The position numbers and the translations under genes were made by a program. Of a stretch of 64,000 nt of DNA, positions 15,344 through 23,545 are shown one piece after another. Each line of letters opens with the position of its first letter. Within the stretch, counting starts at the first letter, position 1. This DNA is from DASQFQ01 sp963805525. Lineage in GTDB: Bacteria > Actinomycetota > Thermoleophilia > Solirubrobacterales > Solirubrobacteraceae. Where the stretch lies: positions 744,001 through 808,000 of the forward strand of contig CAWDUT010000004.1 of assembly GCA_963805525.1 (NCBI GenBank), given 5' to 3'. A model generated the notes under the pieces. That model saw nothing but the letters and a program-made list of their open reading frames with translations. It ran no database searches and had not been told where the DNA came from.

Positions 15344-16786
15344 ATGTCGTACACAAGGCGGGATGTATTACGGATGGCCGGCGCCGGGAGCGCCGCGTTG
15401 TGGCTGGGAGGCTGCGGATCGAGCAACTCCGCGAAGCCGGTGGCGGGTGACGAGTGGAAGCAGTTCGGCGGCACCACGCTGAACTTCATCTCCGAGAACA
15501 CCGCCCCCACCTCGGCGATCGCGGCGAACCTCAAGCCGTTCACGGACCTGACGGGGATCGAGATCAAGATCACCCAGCTCGAGCTCGCGGCGCTGGTGCA
15601 GAAGGTCGCGCTGGACTTCGCCTCCGGGCTCGGCAGCTACCAGATCGTCTACGCCGACCCGTACCAGATCCTCGCGCCGTACCACGAGGCGCTGGTCGAC
15701 CTCAGCACGATGATGAAGGACCCGAACCTCCCCAAGCTGGAGGACGAGGGCGACTTCTTCCCGGTCCAGCTCGACGCCGCCGGGCGCTTCGTCGACAAGG
15801 ACAAGGTCTACGCGCTGCCCTACGACGCGCCGACGATGATCTGGCAGTACCGCAAGGACCTGTTCGAGAAGTACGGCGAGCAGATGAAGCAGGACCTCGG
15901 CTTCGAGCCCACGCCGTCCGACGACTCGACCTGGGAGCAGTTCTACAAGACGTCGAAGTGGTTCAAGGAGAACGCCCAGAAGGACGTCCCCTACGGCCAC
16001 GGCCAGCAGGCGAAGCAGCACGACTCGCTGATGAACGACTTCTCGAACGTCCTGTGGGCGTACGGGGGCGACTACTTCAAGGACGGGGGGAACGTGGGGC
16101 GGCTGGGCTCGAGCGACCCCGGCGAGCCCATGCTCGACTCCGACGAGGCGATCCAGGCCGCGGACTTCTACAACCGGCTCGTCTCGATCGCGCACCCCGG
16201 CAGCCTCGGCTGGGACTGGGACGGGCTCGGCTCCGCGTTCGGCGCCGGGCAGATGGCGATGGCGGTCAACTGGCACGAGTTCGCGGCCGGCAACGAGACC
16301 GGCAAGCTCAAGGGCAAGATCGGCTACGCGCGGCTGCCGAAGGGCCCGAAGCGCTGCGCCTGCATGTACGGCGGCACCGGCGTCGGCATCAACGCGACCG
16401 CCTCGGACAAGGAGCAGAAGGCGGCGTGGCTGTTCGTCAACTGGGCCACGTCCAAGAAGACCCAGCTCGCCAACCTGAAGAGCAAGGTCGGCGGCGGCAC
16501 GCCGACGCGCGAGTCGGTCTACAAGCTGCCCGAGGTCGAGAAGGCCAAGAAGCCGCCGTCGAAGATGCCGAACATCCTCACGGCCGGCGCCGTCTTCGAG
16601 GCCTGGAAGCCCGAGAACATCGGGCTGCGGCCCAAGATCGCGGCCTGGAACGAGTGCGACACGGCGATCTTCACGCAGCTCTCGAAGATGCTGGCCGGCC
16701 AGCAGGGCCCTGAGAAGTGCATGACCAACTCGAAGGACGGATTCGTGCAAGCGATCGACAACGCGGCCTCGCTGAGGAACGCCTGA
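15344..16786 (+). CDS. ABC sugar transporter substrate-binding lipoprotein, 480 aa
   Basis: The N-terminus combines a twin-arginine motif (TRRDVLRM) with a lipobox LGGC. It would be exported by Tat and lipid-anchored on the outer face of the membrane. The body is a family-1-type extracellular solute-binding protein (VYALPYDAPTMIWQYRKDLFEKYG and GQMAMAVNWHEFA). A GAGAGG-like ribosome-binding site precedes ATG 15344. Its stop overlaps the first permease by one base. The neighbouring polyol dehydrogenase suggests a sugar or sugar alcohol as ligand. Confidence 0.88.
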   Translation: MSYTRRDVLRMAGAGSAALWLGGCGSSNSAKPVAGDEWKQFGGTTLNFISENTAPTSAIAANLKPFTDLTGIEIKITQLELAALVQKVALDFASGLGSYQIVYADPYQILAPYHEALVDLSTMMKDPNLPKLEDEGDFFPVQLDAAGRFVDKDKVYALPYDAPTMIWQYRKDLFEKYGEQMKQDLGFEPTPSDDSTWEQFYKTSKWFKENAQKDVPYGHGQQAKQHDSLMNDFSNVLWAYGGDYFKDGGNVGRLGSSDPGEPMLDSDEAIQAADFYNRLVSIAHPGSLGWDWDGLGSAFGAGQMAMAVNWHEFAAGNETGKLKGKIGYARLPKGPKRCACMYGGTGVGINATASDKEQKAAWLFVNWATSKKTQLANLKSKVGGGTPTRESVYKLPEVEKAKKPPSKMPNILTAGAVFEAWKPENIGLRPKIAAWNECDTAIFTQLSKMLAGQQGPEKCMTNSKDGFVQAIDNAASLRNA

Positions 16787-17721
16787 TGGCCGCCACCACC
16801 ACCGCCGAGCGGAGCCGGACCGAGAGCGCCTCCCGCGCGCAGACCTCCAAGCCGAGCCGCATCACCTTCAACGGCAAGCTGATGGCGCCGGCGCTGATCG
16901 TGCTGGCGCTGCTGTCGCTCTTCCCGTTCATCTACATCGTGCTGATGAGCCTGTCGCGGGTCGGGCTGATCGGCGGGATCGACCTCCACTGGGCCGGGCT
17001 CGACAACTGGTCGAAGCTGTTCAGCGACTCCACGGTCGGCGCCGCGTGGATCCGCTCGGTCGTCTACTTCGTGCTCACGGTCGGGCTCGAGATGGCGCTC
17101 GGGATCACGATCGCGCTGATCGTGCACGGCCTCATCTGGGGCAAGAACCTGGTCATCTCGCTCGTGCTGATGCCGATGTTCATGGCGCCGGCCATCGTCG
17201 GCCTGCTGGGGCGCTTCCTCACCGACTCGACCTACGGCCTGTACGCGTACGTCCTGCGCGAGACGCACCTCTACACCGGCGACATCCTCGGCAGCCCGAC
17301 GTCGGCGTTCATCGCGGTGACGCTGATGGACGTGTGGGAGTGGACGCCGCTGATCGCGCTGATCGTGCTGGCGGGGCTCTCGTCGCTGCCGAAGCCGGTG
17401 CTGGAGGCCGCGCACGTGGACGGCGCGACGTACTGGCAGCGGCTGCGCCACATCGTCTTCCCGATGATCGCGGGCGTCGTGATCGTCGCGCTGCTGGTGC
17501 GCTCGATGGACGCGATCCGCTACTTCGACATCATCTACAACACGACCAACGGCGGGCCCGCGGACGCGACGAAGATCGTCCCGATCCGGCTCTACGAGAC
17601 GGCCTTCCGCTTCTTCGACCTCGGCTACGCGGCGGCCATCGGCCTCTCGATGCTGGCGGTCTCGATCCTGGTCGCGAACCTGTTCATGCGGACGCTGAGG
17701 AAGCGGGGGCTGGCGCGATGA
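16786..17721 (+). CDS. ABC carbohydrate permease, MalF/UgpA-like, 311 aa
   Basis: A six-helix membrane permease of the CUT1 family. The first helix is LMAPALIVLALLSLFPFIYIVLMS. The EAA loop that contacts the ATPase is visible as EAAHVDGATYWQRLRHIVFP. A 30-residue cytoplasmic N-terminus precedes it. ATG 16786 shares a base with the preceding TGA (TGATG). It pairs with the next permease and the upstream binding lipoprotein. No ATPase gene is present nearby. Confidence 0.88.
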   Translation: MAATTTAERSRTESASRAQTSKPSRITFNGKLMAPALIVLALLSLFPFIYIVLMSLSRVGLIGGIDLHWAGLDNWSKLFSDSTVGAAWIRSVVYFVLTVGLEMALGITIALIVHGLIWGKNLVISLVLMPMFMAPAIVGLLGRFLTDSTYGLYAYVLRETHLYTGDILGSPTSAFIAVTLMDVWEWTPLIALIVLAGLSSLPKPVLEAAHVDGATYWQRLRHIVFPMIAGVVIVALLVRSMDAIRYFDIIYNTTNGGPADATKIVPIRLYETAFRFFDLGYAAAIGLSMLAVSILVANLFMRTLRKRGLAR

Positions 17722-18539
17722 AAGGCGGACGGATCGGCTCGAACGTGCTGGTGGCGCTCGTCCTGCTGTGGACGCTGGTGCCGCTGGTCTGGATGCTGCT
17801 GTCGTCGGTCAAGCCGGCGGAGGACCTGACGGCGACGACGCCCAAGGTCGGGTTCAGCCCCACGCTCGACCACTACCGGGACCTGTTCGGGGGCGCCAAC
17901 GACATCGGCAGCTACATCGTCAACTCGATCCTCGCGGCCGGTGTCTCGACGATCATCGCGGTCGGGCTCGGGACGCTCGCCGGCTACGGCCTCGCGCGCT
18001 CGCGCTTCCGCGGGAAGGACCACGTCGCGTTCTGGATCATCTCGACGCGCATGGCCCCGATCGCCGCCGCCGTGCTGCCGCTGTTCGTGATCTTCCGCGC
18101 CACCCACCTGCTCGGCACGACGTGGGGGCTGGTCGTCGCCTACCTGTCGTTCAACCTGCCGTTCGCGATCTGGATCATGAACGCGTTCTTCGCCGACCTC
18201 CCGCCGTCGCTCGAGGAGGCCGCGATGGTCGACGGCGCCTCGCGCTGGACGGCGTTTCGCAAGATCGCGGTGCCGCTCGTCCTGCCCGGGATCGCCACGA
18301 CTGCGATCCTGTGCCTCGTGTTCTCCTGGAACGACTACGCGTTCGCCGCCACGTTCGCGGGGCCTGACTCGCAGACGCTGCCGATCGCGGCCTCGCAGCT
18401 CGTCACCCAGACCGAGATCGACTGGGGCCAGCTGACCGCCATCGGCACGATCGTGGTGGCGCCGATGATCGTCGTCGGGCTGGTCGTCCGGAAGTGGCTC
18501 GTGACCGGGTTGACGCTGGGCGCGGTGACCGGCGAGTGA
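17718..18539 (+). CDS. ABC carbohydrate permease, MalG/UgpE-like, 273 aa
   Basis: The second permease, with ATGA overlap to the first. Six hydrophobic segments are present. The EAA loop is EEAAMVDGASRWTAFRKIAVPLVLPG. The downstream WNDYAFAATFAG element is characteristic of MalG-type subunits. The TGA overlaps the GTG of the polyol dehydrogenase. Importers of this kind in actinobacteria commonly borrow a shared MsiK-type ATPase, which would explain the missing ATPase gene. Confidence 0.88.
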   Translation: MKGGRIGSNVLVALVLLWTLVPLVWMLLSSVKPAEDLTATTPKVGFSPTLDHYRDLFGGANDIGSYIVNSILAAGVSTIIAVGLGTLAGYGLARSRFRGKDHVAFWIISTRMAPIAAAVLPLFVIFRATHLLGTTWGLVVAYLSFNLPFAIWIMNAFFADLPPSLEEAAMVDGASRWTAFRKIAVPLVLPGIATTAILCLVFSWNDYAFAATFAGPDSQTLPIAASQLVTQTEIDWGQLTAIGTIVVAPMIVVGLVVRKWLVTGLTLGAVTGE

Positions 18540-19534
18540 AGGCCGCCGTCCTCCACGCGCCGGGCGAGATCCGCATCGAGGAGCGCGAGCGCCCGGAGCC
18601 CGGGCCGCGCGAGGTGCTCGTCCAGATCACCGCGGTCGGCGTGTGCGGCTCCGACGTCCACTACTACGAGCACGGCCGCATCGGGCCGTTCATCGTCGAG
18701 GCACCGCTGATCCTCGGGCACGAGTCGGCCGGGCGCGTGGTCGAGCTCGGCGAGAACGTGACCAAACACGCCGTCGGCGACCGCGTGACGCTCGAGCCGG
18801 GCGTCCCGTGCGGGCGCTGCCGCGAGTGCCGCGCCGGCCGCTACAACCTCTGCGCCGACGTCGTCTTCTTCGCCACGCCGCCGGTGGACGGCGCGTTCGC
18901 GGAGTTCGTGCCGATTCACGAGGACTTCGCGTTCACGCTCCCCGACGCGCTGAGCGACGAGGAGGGCGCGCTGATGGAGCCGCTCTCGGTCGGCGTATGG
19001 GCGTGCCAGAAGGCGGGCGTCAGCGCGGGCGACCGCGTGCTCGTCACCGGCGCCGGGCCGATCGGCCAGCTCGCCATGCAGTGCGCGCGGGCGTTCGGTG
19101 CCACCGAGGTCACGATCTCTGATGTGAACCCGCACCGGCTCGAGCTCGCCGCCCGCACGGGCGCGACGCGGACGGTGACGCCCGACGACGAACTCGACGG
19201 CGACTACGACGCGCTGATCGAGTGCTCCGGCCACCCCGGCGCGCTGACGGCCGGCATCAAGGCGCTGCGCCCGGCCGGCACGGCGGTGCTCGTCGGCATG
19301 GGCCCGGACGAGGAGGGCACGCTGCCGCTCTCCGTCATCCAGGGGCGGGAGATCTGGGTGACCGGAACGTTCCGCTACGCCAACACGTACCCGACCGCCA
19401 TCGCCCTGGCCGCTGCCGGGCGCGTCGACCTGAAGGCGATCATGTCGCAGCGCTTCGGCCTCGACGAGACGGACGCCGCCCTGCGCGCCGGCCGCGAGGA
19501 CCCAGCCAGCGTCAAGCCGCTGGTGCTCCCCTGA
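18536..19534 (+). CDS. zinc-dependent polyol/alcohol dehydrogenase (sorbitol dehydrogenase-like), 332 aa
   Basis: Medium-chain dehydrogenase. Catalytic zinc ligands are Cys37 (VCGSD), His62-Glu63 (GHES) and Glu148 (LMEPLSVG). The structural-zinc loop has Cys92, Cys95, Cys98 and Cys106. The Rossmann NAD motif is TGAGPIGQ near residue 171. The combination is typical of sorbitol/xylitol/threonine dehydrogenases. It is translationally coupled to the permease (GTGA), suggesting oxidation of the imported sugar alcohol to a ketose. The exact substrate is not determined. Confidence 0.87.
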   Translation: MKAAVLHAPGEIRIEERERPEPGPREVLVQITAVGVCGSDVHYYEHGRIGPFIVEAPLILGHESAGRVVELGENVTKHAVGDRVTLEPGVPCGRCRECRAGRYNLCADVVFFATPPVDGAFAEFVPIHEDFAFTLPDALSDEEGALMEPLSVGVWACQKAGVSAGDRVLVTGAGPIGQLAMQCARAFGATEVTISDVNPHRLELAARTGATRTVTPDDELDGDYDALIECSGHPGALTAGIKALRPAGTAVLVGMGPDEEGTLPLSVIQGREIWVTGTFRYANTYPTAIALAAAGRVDLKAIMSQRFGLDETDAALRAGREDPASVKPLVLP

Positions 19535-20322
19535 CCACCACCGCTGAGAAGGGCGCGGCGTTCCGCGCGCTGCACGAGGGCGAGCCGTTCGTCATCCCCA
19601 ACCCGTGGGACGCCGGCTCGGCGAAGGTGCTCGAGTCGCTGGGCTTCAAGGCGCTGGCGACGACCAGCTCCGGCTTCGCGTTCACCATGGGCCGCGCGGA
19701 CGGCAAGGCCGCGCTCGAGGACGTCGTGCGGCACACCGAGGCGGTCGCCGCGGCCACCGGCCTCCCGCTGGCGGTCGACCTCGAGAACGGCCACGGGCCG
19801 ACGCCCGCCAACGCGGCCGAGGCGATCGCGCTGGCCGGCACCGCGGGCGCCGTCGGCGGCTCGATCGAGGACTACGACCCCGGCGACGACCGCATCTACG
19901 ACGTCGACCACGCGGTCGAGCGCGTCGCGGCGGCGGCGAAGATGGCGGCGGCGCTGCCGTTCGACTTCACGCTCACCGCGCGCGCGGAGCAGCTGCTCCA
20001 CGGCAGCGACGACCTCGACGGCACGATCGCGCGGCTCAACGCGTACGCGGAGGCGGGCGCCGACGTCGTGTTCGCCCCCGGGCTGCGGAGCCTCGACCGG
20101 GTGCGCGCGGTCTGCGCCTCGGTCTCGAAGCCCGTCAACGTCCTCGGCCACCGCGGCTTCGCGTCGGTCGGCGAGCTGTTCGAGGCGGGCGCGCAGCGCG
20201 TCAGCGTCGGCGGCGCGCTCACATGGGTCGCCGTGGCGGCGCTCACGCAGGCGGCGGAGGCGCTGCGCGACGGCGACCTCTCGTTCCTCGCCGCGAGCGC
20301 TCCGAAGGAACTGCTCGGCTAG
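19531..20322 (+). CDS. isocitrate lyase/PEP mutase-family protein, 263 aa, probable CTG start
   Basis: A TIM-barrel of the PEP-mutase/ICL superfamily. FRALHEGEPFVIPNPWDAGSAKVL is the characteristic first strand. TTSSGFAFTMGR supplies a phosphate/carboxylate-binding loop. DLENGHG and GSIEDYD hold metal-binding acidic residues. The family motif begins about 10 residues after CTG 19531, and no standard start exists in frame before it. CTG overlaps the preceding TGA as CTGA. The usual lyase Cys (KKCGH) is absent, so isocitrate lyase activity is not expected; C-C or P-C bond chemistry on a small 2-oxo acid is plausible. Confidence 0.8.
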   Translation: MTTTAEKGAAFRALHEGEPFVIPNPWDAGSAKVLESLGFKALATTSSGFAFTMGRADGKAALEDVVRHTEAVAAATGLPLAVDLENGHGPTPANAAEAIALAGTAGAVGGSIEDYDPGDDRIYDVDHAVERVAAAAKMAAALPFDFTLTARAEQLLHGSDDLDGTIARLNAYAEAGADVVFAPGLRSLDRVRAVCASVSKPVNVLGHRGFASVGELFEAGAQRVSVGGALTWVAVAALTQAAEALRDGDLSFLAASAPKELLG

Positions 20323-20597
20323 GTACCCCCGCCGGCCATGGCCGGCAGGATCACCAGCGTGTCCGACTCCGACACGCTCGTCTGCAGGCCGTCGAGGACG
20401 CGGACGTCCTCGTCGTTGAGGTAGACGTTGACGTAGCGGTTGAGCTGCCCCTCGCCCGAGAAGAGCTGGGACTGGGTGTCGGGGTGCTGCTCGGCGAGCG
20501 AGGTGAGCACGGCGCCGACGTCGTCGCCGGCCGCCCGCACCTCCTTCTCGCCGCCCACGGAGGGGCGCAGCACGGGTGGGATCTTCACGGTGGCCAT
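20319..20597 (-). CDS. cysO: CysO-like ubiquitin-fold sulfur carrier protein, 92 aa, with C-terminal extension
   Basis: A ThiS/MoaD-type beta-grasp protein strongly resembling mycobacterial CysO: KIPPVLRPSVGGEK at the start, LNRYVNVYLNDEDVR in the middle and LVILPAMAGG near the end. Sulfur carriers act through a thiocarboxylate on a terminal Gly-Gly. Here the chain continues as Gly91-Thr92 after Gly89-Gly90, so processing would be needed before activation. It lies 17 nt after the E1/rhodanese gene on the same strand. CysM and a JAMM protease are encoded 5 kb away. Its stop overlaps the PEP-mutase-family gene by 4 nt. Confidence 0.85.
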   Translation of the reverse strand: MATVKIPPVLRPSVGGEKEVRAAGDDVGAVLTSLAEQHPDTQSQLFSGEGQLNRYVNVYLNDEDVRVLDGLQTSVSESDTLVILPAMAGGGT

Positions 20598-20614
20598 AGG
20601 ACGCGAGACCTTAG

Positions 20615-21796
20615 CTAGCCAGCGGCGGCGCAGAACGCCTCGTAGTCGGGGAACACGCCCATCTCCTCGTCGGAGATCTCGGACGGGTCCTTCGAGCAGA
20701 TCTCGCACTCCGGGTCGCGGCGGACCTTGAGCTCGGTGAACGTCGCGCCCAGCGCCTCGTAGAGGAGCAGGCGGCCGACGAGCGGCTCGCCGGCGCCGGT
20801 CACGAGCTTGATGACCTCGGTCGCCTGCAGCAGGCCCATCGTGCCCGGCAGCACGCCGAGGACGCCGTTGGCGCCGCAGGAGGGTGCCATCTCGGCCGGC
20901 GGCGGCACGGGGTAGAGGCAGCGGTAGCACGGGCCGTCGTGCGGCTTGAAGACCGACAGCTGGCCGTCGAAGCCGAGGATCGAGGCCGACACGACCGGGA
21001 TGCCGAGGCGCACCGTCGCGTCGTTGAGCAGGTAGCGCGTCGGGAAGTTGTCGACCCCGTCCACGATCACGTCGTAGCCCGGGATGATGTCCATGATGTT
21101 CGACGCGTCGAGGCGCGTCTTGTACTTGACGACCTTGACGTCGGGGTTGATCGCCTTCACCGACTCCTCGGCGGAGTCGACCTTCGGGACGCCGATGCGG
21201 TCGGTCGTGTGGATGACCTGGCGCTGGAGGTTGGAGAGGTCGACCTCGTCGTCGTCGACGATGCCGAGCGTGCCGACGCCGGCCGCCGCGAGGTAGAGCG
21301 CGGTCGGCGAGCCGAGACCGCCGGCGCCCAGCAGCAGCACCTTCGCCTCGAGCAGCTTGGTCTGGCCCTCGAGGCCGATCTCCGGGACGAGGATGTGGCG
21401 CGAGTAGCGCTCGCGCTGCTCCTTGGTGAGCGACTTCGGGACCTCGACGTCGTAGCCGCGGTCCTTCCACAGCGTGATGCCGCCGTTCATGGAGGCGACG
21501 TTCTCGTAGCCGAGCTGCTCGCGCAGCGTGTTGGCGGCGAGCGCCGACCGCTGGCCCGAGGCGCAGTAGAGGACGACGCGCTGGTCGCGATCCTTGACCG
21601 CGCCCTCGATCCGCGACTCCAGGTAGCCGCGCGGCACGTGCTTGGCGCCGGGGATGTGGCCGGCGTCCCACTCCTCGGACTCCCGCACGTCGACGAGGAC
21701 CATCCCGTTGCCGAGGTGCTCCTGCACCACCGAGGGATCGACCTCCTCGACCTGGTTGCGGATCTTCCGGATGAACTCCGCTCCGGATGGGCTCAT
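20615..21796 (-). CDS. moeZ: rhodanese-E1 (ThiF/MoeB) fusion, MoeZ-like sulfurtransferase/adenylyltransferase, 393 aa
   Basis: Residues 15-120 are a rhodanese domain with persulfide Cys78 (CASGQRS). Residues 125-385 are a ThiF/MoeB adenylation domain: RHILVPEIG, the ATP loop GAGGLGSP (158-164), a conserved Cys307 (PSCGANGVLG) and zinc Cys pairs 290/293 and 364/367. It should adenylate the carrier's C-terminus and transfer sulfur to make a thiocarboxylate. The order is the reverse of mycobacterial MoeZ and eukaryotic MOCS3/Uba4, where rhodanese is C-terminal. It forms an operon with the cysO-like gene. Confidence 0.88.
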   Translation of the reverse strand: MSPSGAEFIRKIRNQVEEVDPSVVQEHLGNGMVLVDVRESEEWDAGHIPGAKHVPRGYLESRIEGAVKDRDQRVVLYCASGQRSALAANTLREQLGYENVASMNGGITLWKDRGYDVEVPKSLTKEQRERYSRHILVPEIGLEGQTKLLEAKVLLLGAGGLGSPTALYLAAAGVGTLGIVDDDEVDLSNLQRQVIHTTDRIGVPKVDSAEESVKAINPDVKVVKYKTRLDASNIMDIIPGYDVIVDGVDNFPTRYLLNDATVRLGIPVVSASILGFDGQLSVFKPHDGPCYRCLYPVPPPAEMAPSCGANGVLGVLPGTMGLLQATEVIKLVTGAGEPLVGRLLLYEALGATFTELKVRRDPECEICSKDPSEISDEEMGVFPDYEAFCAAAG

Positions 21797-21886
21797 GAAG
21801 AAATCACTCGTTCCAGGTCAGGTTTCAATGCTTCAGAAAGGATAGCGCCCGATTGCTGACCGGCACCCATAAGGGTTCCTGGACGG

Positions 21887-22906
21887 ATGGCCGATACGAC
21901 CAGCGTAATGCGCACGCGCACGCTGCTCACGCAGGTCCTCGCCGTCAACTCGCTGCTGGTCGCGATGACGGCCGTGATCGCGACCGCCGTCACCCGCGAC
22001 CGGCTCAGCGACGCGACGAGCACCGAGGGCCTGCTGCTGCTCGCGCTGGCCGTGTTCAGCGCCGTGCTCCTGAACTCGCTGCTGATCCGCTACCGGCTGG
22101 AGCCGATGGAGCGGCTCGTGCGCACGATGGACCGCGTCGACCTGCACGCCCCCGGCATGCGCGCCACGCCGCCGCGCTGGGCCGCCCGCGAGGTGCAGAA
22201 GCTCAACGCCGGCTTCAACAACATGCTCGCCCGCATCGAGGAGGAGCGCCGCCAGGCCGGCCGCGCCGTCCTGCGCGGGCAGGAGCAGGAGCGCTCGCGG
22301 ATCGCCCAGGACCTCCATGACGAGGTCAACCAGGCGCTGACCGGCATCCTGCTGCGGCTCGAGGCGACGACGATGGACGCGCCGTACTCGCTGCGCCCGG
22401 AGCTGCAGGAGACGAAGCGGCTCGCCAACCAGGCGATGGAGGAGCTCCTCCACCTCGCCCGCCAGCTCCGTCCGACCGCGCTCGACGACCACGGCCTGAT
22501 CCCCGCCCTCGCCTCGCAGGTCGAGGACTTCTCGCAGCGCACCGGCATCGACGCGCGCTTCTCGCGCCACGGCCAGGTGCCGTTGCTCACCGACGAGGAG
22601 CAGCTCGTCATCTACCGCGTCACGCAGGAGAGCCTTTCCAACATCGCCCAGCACGCCCACGCCCACCACGTGACCGTGCAGCTGTCGTTCGTCGGCCGCA
22701 CGATCCTGCGGATCACCGACGACGGCCACGGGTTCGACCCCGGCCCGGGTCAGTCCGGGCGCAACGGCCGGCCGCGCGGACGCGTGGGCGGCCTCGGCTT
22801 GTCGGGCATGCGCGAGCGCGCACTGCTCGTCGGCGGCAACCTCGCCATCTACTCCGCCCCTGGAGAGGGGACCACGATCGAACTCACCATGGGAGCTGTT
22901 TCATGA
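21887..22906 (+). CDS. sensor histidine kinase, NarX/DesK-type (HisKA_3), 339 aa
   Basis: Two membrane helices (about 11-35 and 47-67) flank only a short extracellular loop, followed by a HAMP-like linker. The phosphoacceptor region is ERSRIAQDLHDEVNQALTGI with His144. The HATPase domain has the N box (ESLSNIAQHAHA), G1 (DDGHGFDPG) and G2 (GGLGLSGMRERA) motifs. The small sensory loop suggests detection in or at the membrane. It overlaps the response regulator gene by 4 nt (ATGA). Confidence 0.9.
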   Translation: MADTTSVMRTRTLLTQVLAVNSLLVAMTAVIATAVTRDRLSDATSTEGLLLLALAVFSAVLLNSLLIRYRLEPMERLVRTMDRVDLHAPGMRATPPRWAAREVQKLNAGFNNMLARIEEERRQAGRAVLRGQEQERSRIAQDLHDEVNQALTGILLRLEATTMDAPYSLRPELQETKRLANQAMEELLHLARQLRPTALDDHGLIPALASQVEDFSQRTGIDARFSRHGQVPLLTDEEQLVIYRVTQESLSNIAQHAHAHHVTVQLSFVGRTILRITDDGHGFDPGPGQSGRNGRPRGRVGGLGLSGMRERALLVGGNLAIYSAPGEGTTIELTMGAVS

Positions 22907-23535
22907 AGATCCTCATCGCCGACGACCACGGGATCGTCCGTGGCGGCATGCGCCTGCTGATCGACCGCCAGCCCGACATGGAGGTCATCGCCGAGGCGGA
23001 GGACGGTGTCGACGCCTTCGAGCAGGCGCTGCAGTCGCGCCCCGACCTCTGCGTCCTCGACGTCTCGATGCCGCGCATGACCGGCATCCAGGCGGCGCGC
23101 GAGATCCGCTCGCACCTGCCCGCCACGCAGGTGCTCGTGCTCTCGATGCACGACGACGAGCGCTACGTGTTCGACGCGCTGAAGGCCGGCGCGTCCGGCT
23201 ACGTGCTCAAGCGCGAGGTCGACCAGGCCCTGCTCGGCGCCATCCGTGCCGTGCATCGCGGCGAGGCGTTCCTCACCACCGCGGTCGAGCGCCAGCTCAT
23301 CCGCGACTGGATGTCCGACGACCACGCCGGGCCGGAGGAGCCGCTGACGCCGCGCGAGCAGGAGGTGCTGAAGCTGATCGCCGAGGCGCACACCAACAAG
23401 CAGATCGCCGAGATCCTCCACCTCGCCGAGAAGACCGTCGAGTCGCACCGCGCGAACCTGCTGCGCAAGCTCGGGATGCGCGACCGCGTCGAGCTCGTCC
23501 GCTACGCGATCCGCAGGGGCCTGACCGAAGCCTAA
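22903..23535 (+). CDS. NarL/LuxR-family response regulator, 210 aa
   Basis: The receiver domain has acidic residues at DDHG (8-9), phosphoacceptor Asp53 (VLDVSMPRMTG), and a conserved Lys in YVLKRE. The C-terminal LuxR helix-turn-helix is at about 147-205 (LTPREQEVLKLIAEAHTNKQ, IAEILHLAEKTVESHRANLL). It is the cognate partner of the overlapping histidine kinase. The regulon is unknown. The adjacent sco1-type gene 11 nt downstream could be a target or simply co-transcribed. Confidence 0.92.
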   Translation: MKILIADDHGIVRGGMRLLIDRQPDMEVIAEAEDGVDAFEQALQSRPDLCVLDVSMPRMTGIQAAREIRSHLPATQVLVLSMHDDERYVFDALKAGASGYVLKREVDQALLGAIRAVHRGEAFLTTAVERQLIRDWMSDDHAGPEEPLTPREQEVLKLIAEAHTNKQIAEILHLAEKTVESHRANLLRKLGMRDRVELVRYAIRRGLTEA

Positions 23536-23545
23536 GCTTGGGCGG

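Noticed and set aside
20319..20597. MoaD (molybdopterin synthase small subunit) as the role of the carrier
   Set aside because: The sequence matches CysO more closely, no other moa/moe genes are nearby, and cysM and a JAMM protease are. A dual role with the E1 cannot be excluded.
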